Shown: in pieces, positions 11,461 through 20,206 of the stretch
How the letters are laid out: each line of letters opens with the position of its first letter
Position numbering within the stretch: position 1 is the stretch's first letter
Assembly (NCBI RefSeq): GCF_014493765.1
Contig: NZ_JACTVJ010000031.1
Location: 37,871 to 101,870, forward strand
Direction of reading: 5' to 3'
Source: Streptomyces polyasparticus
GTDB lineage: Bacteria; Actinomycetota; Actinomycetes; Streptomycetales; Streptomycetaceae
Length of the DNA: 64,000 nucleotides
Program-made: the position numbers and the translations under genes
The notes under the pieces: model-generated
What the model saw: the letters and a program-made list of their open reading frames with translations, nothing else
Told to the model about the DNA's origin: nothing
The model's database searches: none

Positions 11461-11640
11461 ACGGCCGGGTCGCTGGAGGTCTTGGCGCCCCGCGGCGTGC
11501 CCCGGCGTGACTGCCGTGGTGCGCCGAGCACCCCTTCGTACTGCCGCAGGGCCTCGGCGATACGTCCCGTCGCCAAGAACGCACCGCCGAGACGGCTACG
11601 TATATCCATCTCGAGCCAGCCGTAACTCGGTTCGGTCAGA
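11457..11640 (-). pseudogene. frame-shifted C-terminal tail of the SARP regulator
   Basis: In the frame next to the end of the SARP gene, the minus strand reads EPSYGWLEMDIRSRLGGAFL and then ATGRIAEALRQYEGVL, a clear TPR helix pair that continues the repeat pattern. The annotated frame instead ends in a short basic tail (ELRLARDGYT). One extra base (or two missing) near 11630-11650 would explain this. The shifted frame runs to 11457 and would overlap the stop of the convergent aminotransferase gene by a few bases. Confidence 0.6.
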
Positions 11641-14367
11641 AAGCAACCGCAGCTGAAGCAGGGCCTGTTGGTGCAGGGCGATCGCCGCGCCGGGATCGCC
11701 CTGCCCGTGCACCGCCGTGCCGAGCCGCGACAGGCTCTGGGCCGCCAGGAACACATCCCCGGCCTCGTCCACCAGGCGCACCGCGTCGGTCAGGAGCCGG
11801 GCGGCCTCCGCGTAGCGGCCGTGGTGCAGATGGATGTCGGCGCTGCTGCTGAGGATGCGGCCGAGCCAGTGGGGGCGGCCGCTCGCCTCGGCGTGCCGGC
11901 GGGCCGCGGCGAAGCCGGCGAGCGCGGCGTCGCCGTCGCCCCTGAACTGGTGCGTGAGACCTTGCACGAGCCGCGTCACCGACCCGAGCCAGTGGTCCTG
12001 CCGGGCCTCGCACAGAACGGCCGACTCGGCAAGACACTCAAGGGCGCGGCGCCCGTCGCCGACGCTGAGCGCGATGGCGCCGAGACCGGTGAGAGCGCGC
12101 GCCTCCTCGCCCCTCTGGCCTTGCATCCTTGCCTGTTGGAGACTCTCCGTGCACAGGGCGCGGGCCTCGGTGTAGCGGCGCTGATAGATGGCGGTGTATC
12201 CGAGGCAATTGCGGAGGGCGAGCGGCATCCGCGGATCGCCGGAACGGCCGGCGTGGGGCAGGGCGAGTTCGAGCGCGGTCTGGCTCTCGTGGTAGCGCCC
12301 CTGCCGTACGAAGTAGTCGGTGTACGCCTCCGCGAGCCGACACGCCAGGTCGTACTCGCCGGAGGCGACGGCGTGCCCGACGACATCGGGCAGTTCGCCG
12401 CCGAAGGAGTCGAGCCAGGCCTCGGCCTCGCGCCAGCCGCGGAAGCGGCTGCCCTCGCCCGGCGGCCCGGTCGCTGCTTCGTCGTACGGCCCACCGGGGA
12501 AGCCGGCCGCTCCCCAGTTGCTCGCCGTCCGCGCGGCCGCCAGATGCAGCCGCAGTGCCCGTTTCCGTACGGCGGCGGCCTCCTCCGGCGCGGTCCCGGC
12601 GAGGCGCCGGGCGTGCACCCGGACGAGATCGTGCAGCCGGTAGCGGCCCGGTCCCGGCTGCTGCACCAGGCTGGCGTCGACCAGGCTCTCCAGGAGGTCC
12701 TCGCCCTCGTACGGGGACGAGCCGAGCATCGCCGCTGCGGTGCGCACATCGAACTCGACGGTCGGCGCGAGCCCCAACGCCCGGAAACCGCGCTGCTGTT
12801 CCGCGCCGAGCTGGTCGTACGAGAGCCGGAACGCGGCCTCCACGCTGCGGTCGCCCACGCTCAGCTCCCCGAGCAGCCGCCCGTCCCCGGCCATCCGCCC
12901 GACCAGGTACTCCACGCTCCAGGCGGTACGGCTCTGCAGCCGCGAACCGGCGATCCGCAGCGCGAGCGGCAGCCCGTCGCAGAGCCGGGCGAGCTGCTCG
13001 GCCGCGGCGGACTCCTCGGCGGCGCGCTCCTCGCCGATGAGATGTGTGAGCAGCGCGACGGCCTGCGCGCTCTCCAGGGGTTCGAGGCCCACCCGCCACT
13101 CGGCGTCGAGCTCCGCGAGCCGGTGCCGCCCGGCCACCAGGACCCGGCTGCCGGCGCCGGCCGGGAGCAGAGGCCGCACCTGCCCGGCGTCGAGCGCGTC
13201 ATCGAGGACGAGGAGCAGCCGCAGCGCACTGGTCGCGGCGCGCCAGGCCTCGGTCAACTCCTGCAGATCACTGGGGAGTTCCCCCTTGGACGCGCCCAGC
13301 GACCTGAGCAGTCGCTGCAGCGCCTGTTCGGGGGTCTGGCGGCGCTGGGTGCTGTGCCCGCGCAGATCCACGAACAGGCAGCCGTCGGGGTACTGGGCGC
13401 TCAGCTCCCGCGCGGCCCGCACCACCAGGGCGCTCTTGCCGACCCCGGCGGGCCCGTGGACGGTGGTCACCGTGACGGCGCCCGGCGTGAACGGGGCGAT
13501 GAGCTCGGCGAGTTCGGCGTCACGGCCGACGAGATGCCCTGAGTCACCGGGGAGGGTGTTGACGGGGCGTGGGGCGAGGGCTGCGGTGGGTGCGTGCTGC
13601 GGGTCGGGGCCCGGTCTCGGCCCTGGGCCTGTCTGCCGCAGCACCGCCAGATGCGCCCGGCGCGGTTCGGCACCCGGATCGACGCCGAGCTCCTCGCGCA
13701 GCCGCCCCCGCAGCTCCTCGTACACCTGCAAGGCCTCGGCCTGCCGCCCGTCGCCGTGCAGGGCGCGGATGCGCAGGGCGGCGAGCTGCTCGTCGCAGGG
13801 GTCGGCCGCGAGACCCGCCAGCTCGTCCACGACCTCCGCGAACTTCCGTATGTCCAGGAGACTTTCGAGCCGCTGTAGCCGTACGGCACGGATCCGCAGC
13901 CGCAGCCGCGCACGCTCGGCCTCGGCGAAGGGGCCCGGCACCCCGGCGAGCGGATCGCCGCGGACGAGGGCGAGCGCGCGGTCCAGGTGCGCGAGGGCGT
14001 CGGCGGGCGCCGCGGCCGCCCGGGCGGCACCGAAATGTGCTTCCAACTCAGCGCTGTCGAAGGCGATGTGACCGTCATGCAGCCGGTATCCGCCCGCCTC
14101 GCCTCGGATGACCGAATCCTCCGGACCGGTCCCGGGCGGATCCAGCCGCTTGCGCAGCCCGTACACATAGCTCGGCAGCACCTTGACCCCGGTCGGTGGT
14201 GGTCGCTCGCCCCACACCCCGTCGAGGAGCTGCTCCCGCGGGACGACCTGACCAGCCCGCAGCGCGAGCGCCACGAGAACGGCCTGCTGCCGCGCGGGCC
14301 CGAGGGGCACCGGCGTACCGCCGCGCGTGACCCGCACGGGCCCGAGCACGGCCAGCCGCAGACTCAC
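11596..14367 (-). CDS. AfsR/SARP family transcriptional regulator (BTAD, NB-ARC, TPR)
   Basis: The domain order is an OmpR-like winged helix (residues 1-95), a bacterial transcriptional activation domain (about 100-245), a linker, an NB-ARC ATPase with P-loop GPAGVGKS (305-312) and a TPR-rich C-terminus. At 923 residues it matches AfsR-type regulators that integrate signals and switch on secondary metabolism. The start at 14367 (ATG) is not preceded by a strong ribosome site. No biosynthetic cluster adjoins it, so the target is not obvious. The C-terminal TPR appears cut short by a frameshift, described separately; the shortened protein could still be active. Confidence 0.9.
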   Translation of the reverse strand: MSLRLAVLGPVRVTRGGTPVPLGPARQQAVLVALALRAGQVVPREQLLDGVWGERPPPTGVKVLPSYVYGLRKRLDPPGTGPEDSVIRGEAGGYRLHDGHIAFDSAELEAHFGAARAAAAPADALAHLDRALALVRGDPLAGVPGPFAEAERARLRLRIRAVRLQRLESLLDIRKFAEVVDELAGLAADPCDEQLAALRIRALHGDGRQAEALQVYEELRGRLREELGVDPGAEPRRAHLAVLRQTGPGPRPGPDPQHAPTAALAPRPVNTLPGDSGHLVGRDAELAELIAPFTPGAVTVTTVHGPAGVGKSALVVRAARELSAQYPDGCLFVDLRGHSTQRRQTPEQALQRLLRSLGASKGELPSDLQELTEAWRAATSALRLLLVLDDALDAGQVRPLLPAGAGSRVLVAGRHRLAELDAEWRVGLEPLESAQAVALLTHLIGEERAAEESAAAEQLARLCDGLPLALRIAGSRLQSRTAWSVEYLVGRMAGDGRLLGELSVGDRSVEAAFRLSYDQLGAEQQRGFRALGLAPTVEFDVRTAAAMLGSSPYEGEDLLESLVDASLVQQPGPGRYRLHDLVRVHARRLAGTAPEEAAAVRKRALRLHLAAARTASNWGAAGFPGGPYDEAATGPPGEGSRFRGWREAEAWLDSFGGELPDVVGHAVASGEYDLACRLAEAYTDYFVRQGRYHESQTALELALPHAGRSGDPRMPLALRNCLGYTAIYQRRYTEARALCTESLQQARMQGQRGEEARALTGLGAIALSVGDGRRALECLAESAVLCEARQDHWLGSVTRLVQGLTHQFRGDGDAALAGFAAARRHAEASGRPHWLGRILSSSADIHLHHGRYAEAARLLTDAVRLVDEAGDVFLAAQSLSRLGTAVHGQGDPGAAIALHQQALLQLRLLSDRTELRLARDGYT

Positions 14368-14511
14368 CCGCCGCCCCTCCCGTCCCCGCGCGCATCATCG
14401 GAATTTCATCGGCATTGCAACGCCTTCCGCGACGGTATGCAAGCGCGGCGGCCGCACCGGGGGACGCGGCCGCCGCGCATCGCGCCCCGACTCCCGGAAG
14501 GAAGCAGCCAG

Positions 14512-15090
14512 TTGACGATCACGGACGGCACCTCTTTGACGGACCTCCTGTCCGCTCGCGGCCTCTTCCTCACCCAGGACGAAGGCGACGCGACGGGCGC
14601 CATCTACCTCTGCGTACGCGACGGCCTCCCGGGCGGCTACCCGATCGGCTACGCGCTGCCCTCCCGTGCGGGCACCTGGTTCGCGTACGCGCGCTCACGC
14701 CCCGGCCGCATCTTCGCCTGCGACCAGGTGGACTCCGGCCTGTGGAGCCCGGAGTCGGCCCTGCGCTCGGCCCTCGCCCACGCCCGCTACGGCGATGTCC
14801 TCTACGCCCTGGAACAGTCCACGGGCACGGACACCACCTACACGGTGAAGGTCCCCCGCTCCTGGGCCACCCACCTGACGGCCCTCCCGGGCGTCACCGT
14901 GCGCCCCGCCGGCCCCTCCCTGACCTCCCGCACCCTCCGCCTCACCGCCCCCGCCGTAGCCCTCTTGCGCGGCCAGCCCGAACGGGACGGCTGCCACGCG
15001 GATTTGGCGGGGCGGCTGTGGCTGGCGGGGGTGGGGTATGAGCTGCGGCGGGAGGTGCGGGGCTCCCGGACTGAGGGGCTCCTGGACTGA
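14512..15090 (+). CDS. hypothetical protein, TTG start
   Basis: A 192-residue soluble protein beginning MTITDGTSLTDLLSARGLFL. TTG at 14512 is the only plausible start and is backed by a strong GGAAGGAAG site eight bases upstream. It has no signal peptide or membrane segment. The mid region (GIYLCVRDGL-like, YPIGYALPSRAGTWFAYA, DQVDSGLWSPESALRSALAHARYGD) looks like a compact alpha/beta fold. I do not recognise the family. It is divergent from the SARP gene with about 145 bases between them, which suggests possible control by that regulator. The last residues are encoded by a 16-17-bp tandem repeat. Confidence 0.65.
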   Translation: MTITDGTSLTDLLSARGLFLTQDEGDATGAIYLCVRDGLPGGYPIGYALPSRAGTWFAYARSRPGRIFACDQVDSGLWSPESALRSALAHARYGDVLYALEQSTGTDTTYTVKVPRSWATHLTALPGVTVRPAGPSLTSRTLRLTAPAVALLRGQPERDGCHADLAGRLWLAGVGYELRREVRGSRTEGLLD

Positions 15091-15125
15091 GGGGGTTCCT
15101 GGACTGAGGGGCTCCCGGAGTGAGT
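15061..15125 (+). repeat. 16-17-bp tandem repeat spanning a stop codon
   Basis: Four units of the form GGCTCCYGGACTGAGG (starts 15061, 15077, 15094 and 15110) run through the end of the hypothetical gene. The TGA at 15088-15090 is inside the second unit, so repeat number or a one-base change could alter the C-terminus. Confidence 0.85.
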
Positions 15126-15134
15126 GAGGGGGCC

Positions 15135-16271
15135 TCACCAGCTCAGGCGGGCTCCGACCGGAAGGTGGTCACTCCCCGTTTCCGGGAGGACCCAGGCGCT
15201 CTTCGGGTCGAGGCCCCTGACCAGGATCTGGTCGATACGGGCCATCGGGAACGCGGCCGGCCAGCTGAAGCCGAAGCCGTCGCCCGCGTCCGCCTGGGCC
15301 GAGGTGAGCCGGGAGGTGAGGCCGGACAGGGCGCGGTCGTCCGTGGTGCCGTTCAGATCGCCGAGCACCACGACGCGTTCGAGCTGCTCGTCGGCGACGG
15401 CCTGCGCGAGCTTCGTCGCCCCGGCGTCGCGGGACTGGGTCCAGAAACCGCCGCGCGGCATGACCCGTACGGAGCCCAGGTGTGCCACGTACACCGCGAG
15501 CGGGCCCTTCTTCGTGGCCACCGTGGTGCGCAGCGCGCGGGGCGGATCGACGGGCACCTGCTCGGGGTGTTCCCGCTGCCGCTTCTGCGCCGCCGGTCCG
15601 ACGTTGCCGCGCAGCACGTCGACCGGCCGGGTGTCCGAGAGCGGCAGCTTGCTCCACAGGCCGACCGTGCCCTGCACGGTGTGGTGCGGGTAGGCCTGCG
15701 CCAGCTCCTTCTCGTACGTGCCCCTGGCCTCGTCGGACAGTTCCTCCAGAGCCAGCAAGTCGGCGCCCGAGCGCGCCAGCTGTCGCGCGGTGCCGGCCGG
15801 GTCGGTGTTCTCGGCGGCGACGTTGTGGGTGACCACGGTGAGATCGCCGCCCGCCTCGGACTTGTCCAGGAGCAGCCCGCCGAAGAGACTCACCCACGCG
15901 AAGGCCGGCAGGAGCAGCGCGACCACCGCGGAGGCGGAACGGCGCCACAGCGCGGCGGCGAGCAGCACCGGCACGAACAGGCCGCACCACGGCAGGAACG
16001 TCTCGACGAGGCTGCCGAGCCCCGCTCGGTCCGTGAGGTGGTCGTGCAGCAGCAGGAGCAGGCCGAGCAGCAGCGCGCACACGGCGAGCACGAGACCGCG
16101 CCGCCACGGACCCGGCCGGCGCTCCGTGTCCGGGGCCTTGTCCGTGCCCGCTTCGGCCCGGTCCCTGCCCCGCTCATGCGCCTCCGGTTCGCCCAACTCC
16201 TGTGCCTCCGGGACGCCCAACTCCCGCGCCTGCGCGACTCCCTTGATCGTGTCACTCACTGCTTGCTTCAC
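15135..16271 (-). CDS. membrane-anchored endonuclease/exonuclease/phosphatase family protein
   Basis: A 378-residue protein with an Arg/Glu-rich cytoplasmic start, three hydrophobic segments (about residues 55-125) and a C-terminal EEP domain expected outside. Motifs in order are VVTHNVAAENTD, LALEEL (metal Glu), YVAHLGS, VVLGDLNGTTDD and GSDHLPVGARL, covering the catalytic Asn, Asp and His residues of the fold. Members hydrolyse phosphodiesters in nucleic acids, phospholipids or phosphoinositides. Its start directly adjoins the histidine kinase stop, so it is the third gene of the response regulator-kinase operon and may serve an envelope function. Confidence 0.85.
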   Translation of the reverse strand: MKQAVSDTIKGVAQARELGVPEAQELGEPEAHERGRDRAEAGTDKAPDTERRPGPWRRGLVLAVCALLLGLLLLLHDHLTDRAGLGSLVETFLPWCGLFVPVLLAAALWRRSASAVVALLLPAFAWVSLFGGLLLDKSEAGGDLTVVTHNVAAENTDPAGTARQLARSGADLLALEELSDEARGTYEKELAQAYPHHTVQGTVGLWSKLPLSDTRPVDVLRGNVGPAAQKRQREHPEQVPVDPPRALRTTVATKKGPLAVYVAHLGSVRVMPRGGFWTQSRDAGATKLAQAVADEQLERVVVLGDLNGTTDDRALSGLTSRLTSAQADAGDGFGFSWPAAFPMARIDQILVRGLDPKSAWVLPETGSDHLPVGARLSW

Positions 16272-17426
16272 TCACTGATCGTCTTTCTGGACTGCAGGCC
16301 ACTGCTTGCCCGGCTGCGCCGGCGACTGCGCCTGCCACTGCCCCTGCGCGTGCACCGCGGGCAGTTGTACGCGGATGTGAAGGCCGCCTTCGGCGCGCGG
16401 CCTGAGGGTGAGGGTGCCGTCGTGCACCTGGACGATCCGTTCCACGATGGCCAGACCGAGGCCGACCCCGGCGTGGTCGCCGTGGACGCGTTCGGTGCCG
16501 CGCTGGAACGGCTCGGTGAGGGTGGCGACCAGCTCGGGGGAGAGCAGCTCACCGGTGTTCTCGACGGTGAGCTCCGCGGCGTGCGGGCGCGCCGTCGTGG
16601 TGATCCACACGGAGCCCCCGTCCGGGAGGTTGTGGGCGATCGCGTTGTGCACGAGGTTCACCACCAACTGCCCGAGCAGCGCCGGTGAACCGGTCGTGCG
16701 CGTGATCTCGCCGCTTGTTTCCACCGTCACGCCCCGCTTCTCGGCGAGGGGCAGCAGGGTCTCGCACGCCTCCTCGGCCATGAGGGACAGGTCGACCTCC
16801 TCCGGCGTGAAGGTCCGCTGCTCGGCGCGGCTCATCAGGAGCAGCGCCTCGGCCAGGTCGATCGCCCGGGTGTTGACGGTGCTGAGCCGGTCGAGCAGCT
16901 CGTCGATGTCGCGGGCCGGGTCGGCACGGGCCACGTCAAGGAGCGACTTGGAGATCGCCAGCGGTGTGCGCAGCTCGTGCGAGGCGTTGGCCGCGAAGCG
17001 CCGCTGCTCGGCGACGTGCGCCTCGAGCCGCGCGAGCATCGTGTCGAAGGCGTCGGCGAGTTCGCGGAACTCGTCGTCACGGCCGGGCAGCCGGATCCGG
17101 TGGGAGAGCGATCCGTGCGTGGCCATGCGCGCGGCGTCCGTGATCCGGGTGAGGGGGGCGAGCATCCGGCCGGCGAGGATCCATCCCCCGACGAGGCCGA
17201 ACACCAGCAGGAACAGCATGACCAGGGCGGCCAGCGGTGCGAAGCCGCGGATGAAGGTGGTGCCCGGAGTCATCCGCCACCGGCCCGATTCGTTGGTCTG
17301 CAACCACCCCTCTTCCAGGAGGAACCACCCGATGGCGGCGAGCAGCAAGGCGCCGGCGAGCACGAGGAACCCGGCGTAGCTGAGGGTGAGTTTGAGCCGG
17401 ACGCTCCAGCCGGGCTGCCTAGGCAC
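16272..17426 (-). CDS. two-component sensor histidine kinase
   Basis: A 384-residue kinase with two membrane helices (about 18-38 and 62-88) flanking a very short extracellular loop of about 25 residues. These are followed by a HAMP domain, the phospho-acceptor helix with ASHELRTP (His150), an N-box NLVHNAIAHN and G-box GVGLGLAIVERI. I place the start at the GTG at 17426, which has GGAGGGG upstream and overlaps the response regulator stop by eight bases, a sign of translational coupling. The tiny sensor loop suggests detection at or in the membrane, as in VanS-like and intramembrane-sensing kinases. Confidence 0.92.
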   Translation of the reverse strand: MPRQPGWSVRLKLTLSYAGFLVLAGALLLAAIGWFLLEEGWLQTNESGRWRMTPGTTFIRGFAPLAALVMLFLLVFGLVGGWILAGRMLAPLTRITDAARMATHGSLSHRIRLPGRDDEFRELADAFDTMLARLEAHVAEQRRFAANASHELRTPLAISKSLLDVARADPARDIDELLDRLSTVNTRAIDLAEALLLMSRAEQRTFTPEEVDLSLMAEEACETLLPLAEKRGVTVETSGEITRTTGSPALLGQLVVNLVHNAIAHNLPDGGSVWITTTARPHAAELTVENTGELLSPELVATLTEPFQRGTERVHGDHAGVGLGLAIVERIVQVHDGTLTLRPRAEGGLHIRVQLPAVHAQGQWQAQSPAQPGKQWPAVQKDDQ

Positions 17427-18099
17427 GCTCCCCTCCAGGGGCTGTGTCGATCCGGTAGCCGACGCCCGGCACCGTGGCGATGACCCACGGCTCCCCGAGC
17501 CGCTTGCGCAGCGCCGACACCGTGATCCGTACGGCATTGGTGAACGGGTCCGCGTTCTCGTCCCAGGCCCGCTCCAGGAGCTCCTCGGCGCTGACCACTC
17601 CGCCCTCGGCTCCCACGAGCACCTCAAGGACCGCGAACTGCTTTCTGGTGAGCGCCACATAGTGCCCGTCGCGGAAGACCTCCCGGCGGAACGGATCGAG
17701 CCGCAGCCCGGCGATCTCCCGTACGGGCGGTCGGCTGTGCGCGCGCCTGCGGTCGAGGGCCCGCAGCCTGAGCACGAGTTCCTGCAGCTCGAAGGGCTTG
17801 GTCAGATAGTCGTCGGCGCCGAGCTCGAACCCGCTGGTCTTGTCGTCGAGCCGGTCGGCGGCCGTCAGCATGAGGATCGGCATCCCGCTGTCGGAGGCCA
17901 CGATGCTCCTGGCCACCTCGTCACCGCTGGGACCGGGGATGTCACGGTCGAGGACAGCGATGTCATACGTATTGATGCTCAGGAGCTCCAGAGCGGTGTC
18001 ACCGTCCCCGGCGATGTCCGCCGCGATCGCTTCCAGACGCAAACCATCGCGGATGGCCTCCGCCATGTAGGGCTCGTCCTCCACGATCAGCACTCGCAT
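17419..18099 (-). CDS. OmpR-family response regulator
   Basis: The receiver domain has the acidic pocket VEDE and the phospho-acceptor Asp51 (AVLDRDIPG), followed by TAAD and the conserved Lys in YLTKPF. The C-terminal winged helix (about residues 128-222) ends with VGYRID, typical of OmpR/PhoB proteins. The length of 226 residues is normal. It is the first gene of the operon with the kinase and the EEP protein and is divergent from a VanY-like peptidase gene. This geometry suggests direct control of that gene. Direct repeats just upstream of the start are candidate binding sites. Confidence 0.93.
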   Translation of the reverse strand: MRVLIVEDEPYMAEAIRDGLRLEAIAADIAGDGDTALELLSINTYDIAVLDRDIPGPSGDEVARSIVASDSGMPILMLTAADRLDDKTSGFELGADDYLTKPFELQELVLRLRALDRRRAHSRPPVREIAGLRLDPFRREVFRDGHYVALTRKQFAVLEVLVGAEGGVVSAEELLERAWDENADPFTNAVRITVSALRKRLGEPWVIATVPGVGYRIDTAPGGERA

Positions 18100-18121
18100 G
18101 CTCCGAGGCTACGAGCCGGGA

Positions 18122-18139
18122 CATATCGTCGGCATATCG
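18122..18139. promoter_or_regulatory. direct repeat, candidate response-regulator binding site
   Basis: CATATCG occurs at 18122-18128 and 18133-18139, an 11-base periodicity usual for OmpR-family tandem sites. It lies between the response regulator and the divergent VanY-like gene; a related CATATCC occurs at about 18201. Confidence 0.4.
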
Positions 18140-18186
18140 AAAACCGCATACGGGACGGCAACACCCTTCCTTCTTGACTGCGGCGT

Positions 18187-18909
18187 ATGAACCACAGCGA
18201 CATATCCGCAGTTCCCGCTCCCCACTCCGCGCCTCGTCCCGCACGGCGCCGCCCGGCCCTGCGCGCCGCCGTCGCGGCCGTGATCGCAGGTGCGACGCTG
18301 ACCGGCCTCGCGGGCTGCCAGTCGTCACCGACCTCCTCGTCGTTCACCCAGGTCTCGCCGACCCCGAGCGCCTCGGCCACCTCGGCCGCCCCCGAGCCGT
18401 CCGCTTCCGAGCCGTCCGCCTCGAAGCCGCCCGCCCCGCCCGGCAAACGCGCCGACCACCGCCCGCTCGGCGAGCAGGACGGCCGCGTGCCCGACGGCGT
18501 GACCGTCTTCGACGAGCACATCGCGGCCGTGGCGAACCTCGACCCCGCACTGCTCACGGCCCTGCAGCGCGCGGCCTCGGACGCCCGGCTGACGTTCACC
18601 GTGAACAGCGGCTGGCGCTCGGCGGACTACCAGGAGGAGCTCCTGCGCAAGGCGGTCGCACAGTACGGCTCCGAGGAGGAGGCCGCCCGCTGGGTGGCCA
18701 CCGCACAGAACTCCCCGCATGTCTCGGGCGAGGCGATCGACCTAGGGCCCAGCGCCGCCCAGACGTGGCTTTCGCGCCACGGTGCCGCGTACGGGCTGTG
18801 CCAGATCTACCGCAACGAGCCCTGGCATTACGAGTTGCGTCCGCAAGCGGTCACCGCCGGCTGCCCCGCGATGTACGCGGACCCGACCGAGGATCCCCGG
18901 ATGCGGTGA
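18187..18909 (+). CDS. VanY-like D-alanyl-D-alanine carboxypeptidase lipoprotein (M15 family)
   Basis: A 240-residue lipoprotein. After a basic N-terminus and hydrophobic stretch comes the lipobox LAGC (Cys44), then a Ser/Pro/Ala-rich spacer and a zinc peptidase domain of the M15B type. The ligands SPHVSGEAID (His178, Asp185) and EPWHYEL (catalytic Glu211, His214) are intact, and SGWRS (Arg144) is the usual substrate contact. It should cleave the terminal D-Ala of peptidoglycan precursors outside the membrane, as VanY does in glycopeptide resistance. It is divergent from the two-component operon. No ribosome site is evident before ATG 18187, so a leaderless mRNA is possible. Confidence 0.88.
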   Translation: MNHSDISAVPAPHSAPRPARRRPALRAAVAAVIAGATLTGLAGCQSSPTSSSFTQVSPTPSASATSAAPEPSASEPSASKPPAPPGKRADHRPLGEQDGRVPDGVTVFDEHIAAVANLDPALLTALQRAASDARLTFTVNSGWRSADYQEELLRKAVAQYGSEEEAARWVATAQNSPHVSGEAIDLGPSAAQTWLSRHGAAYGLCQIYRNEPWHYELRPQAVTAGCPAMYADPTEDPRMR

Positions 18910-19090
18910 CTCCGTTTCGCGACGGGCCAGGCAGGACGCCCTGAGCCCGCGCGCGTTACGTAAACGTGATGTCCGGCTTCGTGCGCGACCTCTTGACCGG
19001 AGGGAGCGGTGAGAGCTCACTATGACCTCTCGCAGCCGCACCCCCCTTCTTGATCCAACTCACCGAGTTCCACCCCTGAACGCCCTCTCA

Positions 19091-19108
19091 TGTTCGAGAT
19101 TTCGAACA
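19091..19108. promoter_or_regulatory. perfect inverted repeat upstream of the sugar ABC operon
   Basis: Arms TGTTCGA and TCGAACA match perfectly around GATT, 64 bases before the binding-protein start. This is the right size and place for a repressor operator (LacI or ROK type). No regulator gene is adjacent. Confidence 0.5.
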
Positions 19109-19171
19109 ATGCCCGAGCCTCAGAACATCACCGCACGTCCCCGAACAGCACCGCTACGAAGGAGATCCAGC

Positions 19172-20176
19172 ATGCTCACCAGGCGTAACTTCCTCACCGC
19201 GGCGGTAGGTGCGGCGGCCGCGGCCGGGCTCGCGGCCTGCGCCAAGGAGGACGGCAAGCCCTCCGGCTCCACCGGCGGCGGGGGCAAGGCGCTCACGCTC
19301 GGCTTCTCCCAGGTGGGTTCGGAGAGCGGGTGGCGCACCGCCAACAGCGAGTCGGTCAAGTCGGCCGCCAAGGAGGCGGGTTACACCCTCAAGTTCTCCG
19401 ACGCCCAGCAGAAGCAGGAGAACCAGATCTCCGCGATCCGCAACTACATCGCGCAGAAGGTCGACGTCATCGCCTTCTCGCCGGTGGTCGTCACGGGCTG
19501 GGACGCGGTGCTCAAGGAGGCCAAGGCCGCGAAGATCCCGGTCGTCCTGACCGACCGCTCCGTGGAGACCTCGGACGACTCGCTCTTCGTGACCCTGGTG
19601 GGATCCGACTTCACGGACGAGGGCCGCCGGGCCGCGAAGATCCTGGAGAAGGTCCTGGAGAAGGCCGGCCACAAGGGCCCCGTGAAGATCGCCCAGTTGG
19701 AGGGCACCACCGGTGCCGCCCCCGCGATCGAGCGCGCCAAGGGCTTCAAGGAGATCATGGACGCGGACCACAAGGACGACTGGAAGATCGTCGTCAGCCA
19801 GACCGGCGACTTCACGCGCGCCGGCGGCAAGCAGGTCATGGCCGCGTTCCTGCAGTCGAACCCGGACATCAACGTCCTGTACGCGCACAACGACGACATG
19901 GGCATCGGCGCCATCCAGGCCATCGAGGCGGCCGGCAAGAAGCCCGGCAAGGACATCCTCATCGTCACGGTCGACGGCGTGAAGGACGGCTTCATCGCCA
20001 TGTCCGAGGGCAAGATCAACGCCATCGTCGAGTGCAACCCGCTGCTCGGCCCCCAGCTCATGGACGTCGTGAAGAAGGTCAAGGACGGCGAGAAGGTCGA
20101 GCGCTGGATCAAGACCGAGGAGAGCGACTTCCTGCAGGACCAGGCCAAGGACGCGCTGCCCACGCGCAAGTACTGA
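19172..20176 (+). CDS. ytfQ: YtfQ-like sugar ABC transporter substrate-binding lipoprotein
   Basis: A periplasmic-binding-protein type 1 family receptor of 334 residues. The start combines a twin-arginine motif (RRNFL) with a lipobox (LAAC), indicating a Tat-exported lipoprotein. The mature part opens with LTLGFSQVGSESGWR and contains DAQQKQENQISAIRNYIAQ and VVVTGWDAVLKEAK, close to E. coli YtfQ, which binds galactofuranose. The ATG at 19172 has AAGGAG upstream; earlier in-frame starts lack support. It is first in a four-gene operon with one ATPase and two permeases, the same composition as ytfQRTyjfF. The sugar could be galactofuranose or another furanose or pentose. Confidence 0.88.
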   Translation: MLTRRNFLTAAVGAAAAAGLAACAKEDGKPSGSTGGGGKALTLGFSQVGSESGWRTANSESVKSAAKEAGYTLKFSDAQQKQENQISAIRNYIAQKVDVIAFSPVVVTGWDAVLKEAKAAKIPVVLTDRSVETSDDSLFVTLVGSDFTDEGRRAAKILEKVLEKAGHKGPVKIAQLEGTTGAAPAIERAKGFKEIMDADHKDDWKIVVSQTGDFTRAGGKQVMAAFLQSNPDINVLYAHNDDMGIGAIQAIEAAGKKPGKDILIVTVDGVKDGFIAMSEGKINAIVECNPLLGPQLMDVVKKVKDGEKVERWIKTEESDFLQDQAKDALPTRKY

Positions 20177-20206
20177 CCGGCCGCACGAGGAGCAAGGAGC
20201 GCTGCC

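Noticed and set aside
11596-14367. SARP regulator as marker of a secondary-metabolite cluster
   Set aside because: No synthases, carrier proteins or tailoring sets are nearby; the neighbours are general enzymes and transport genes.
15120-16688. Long plus-strand frame opposite the EEP-domain and kinase genes
   Set aside because: Composition is Arg/Gly/Asp-rich without a known fold; both minus-strand genes have clear catalytic motifs.
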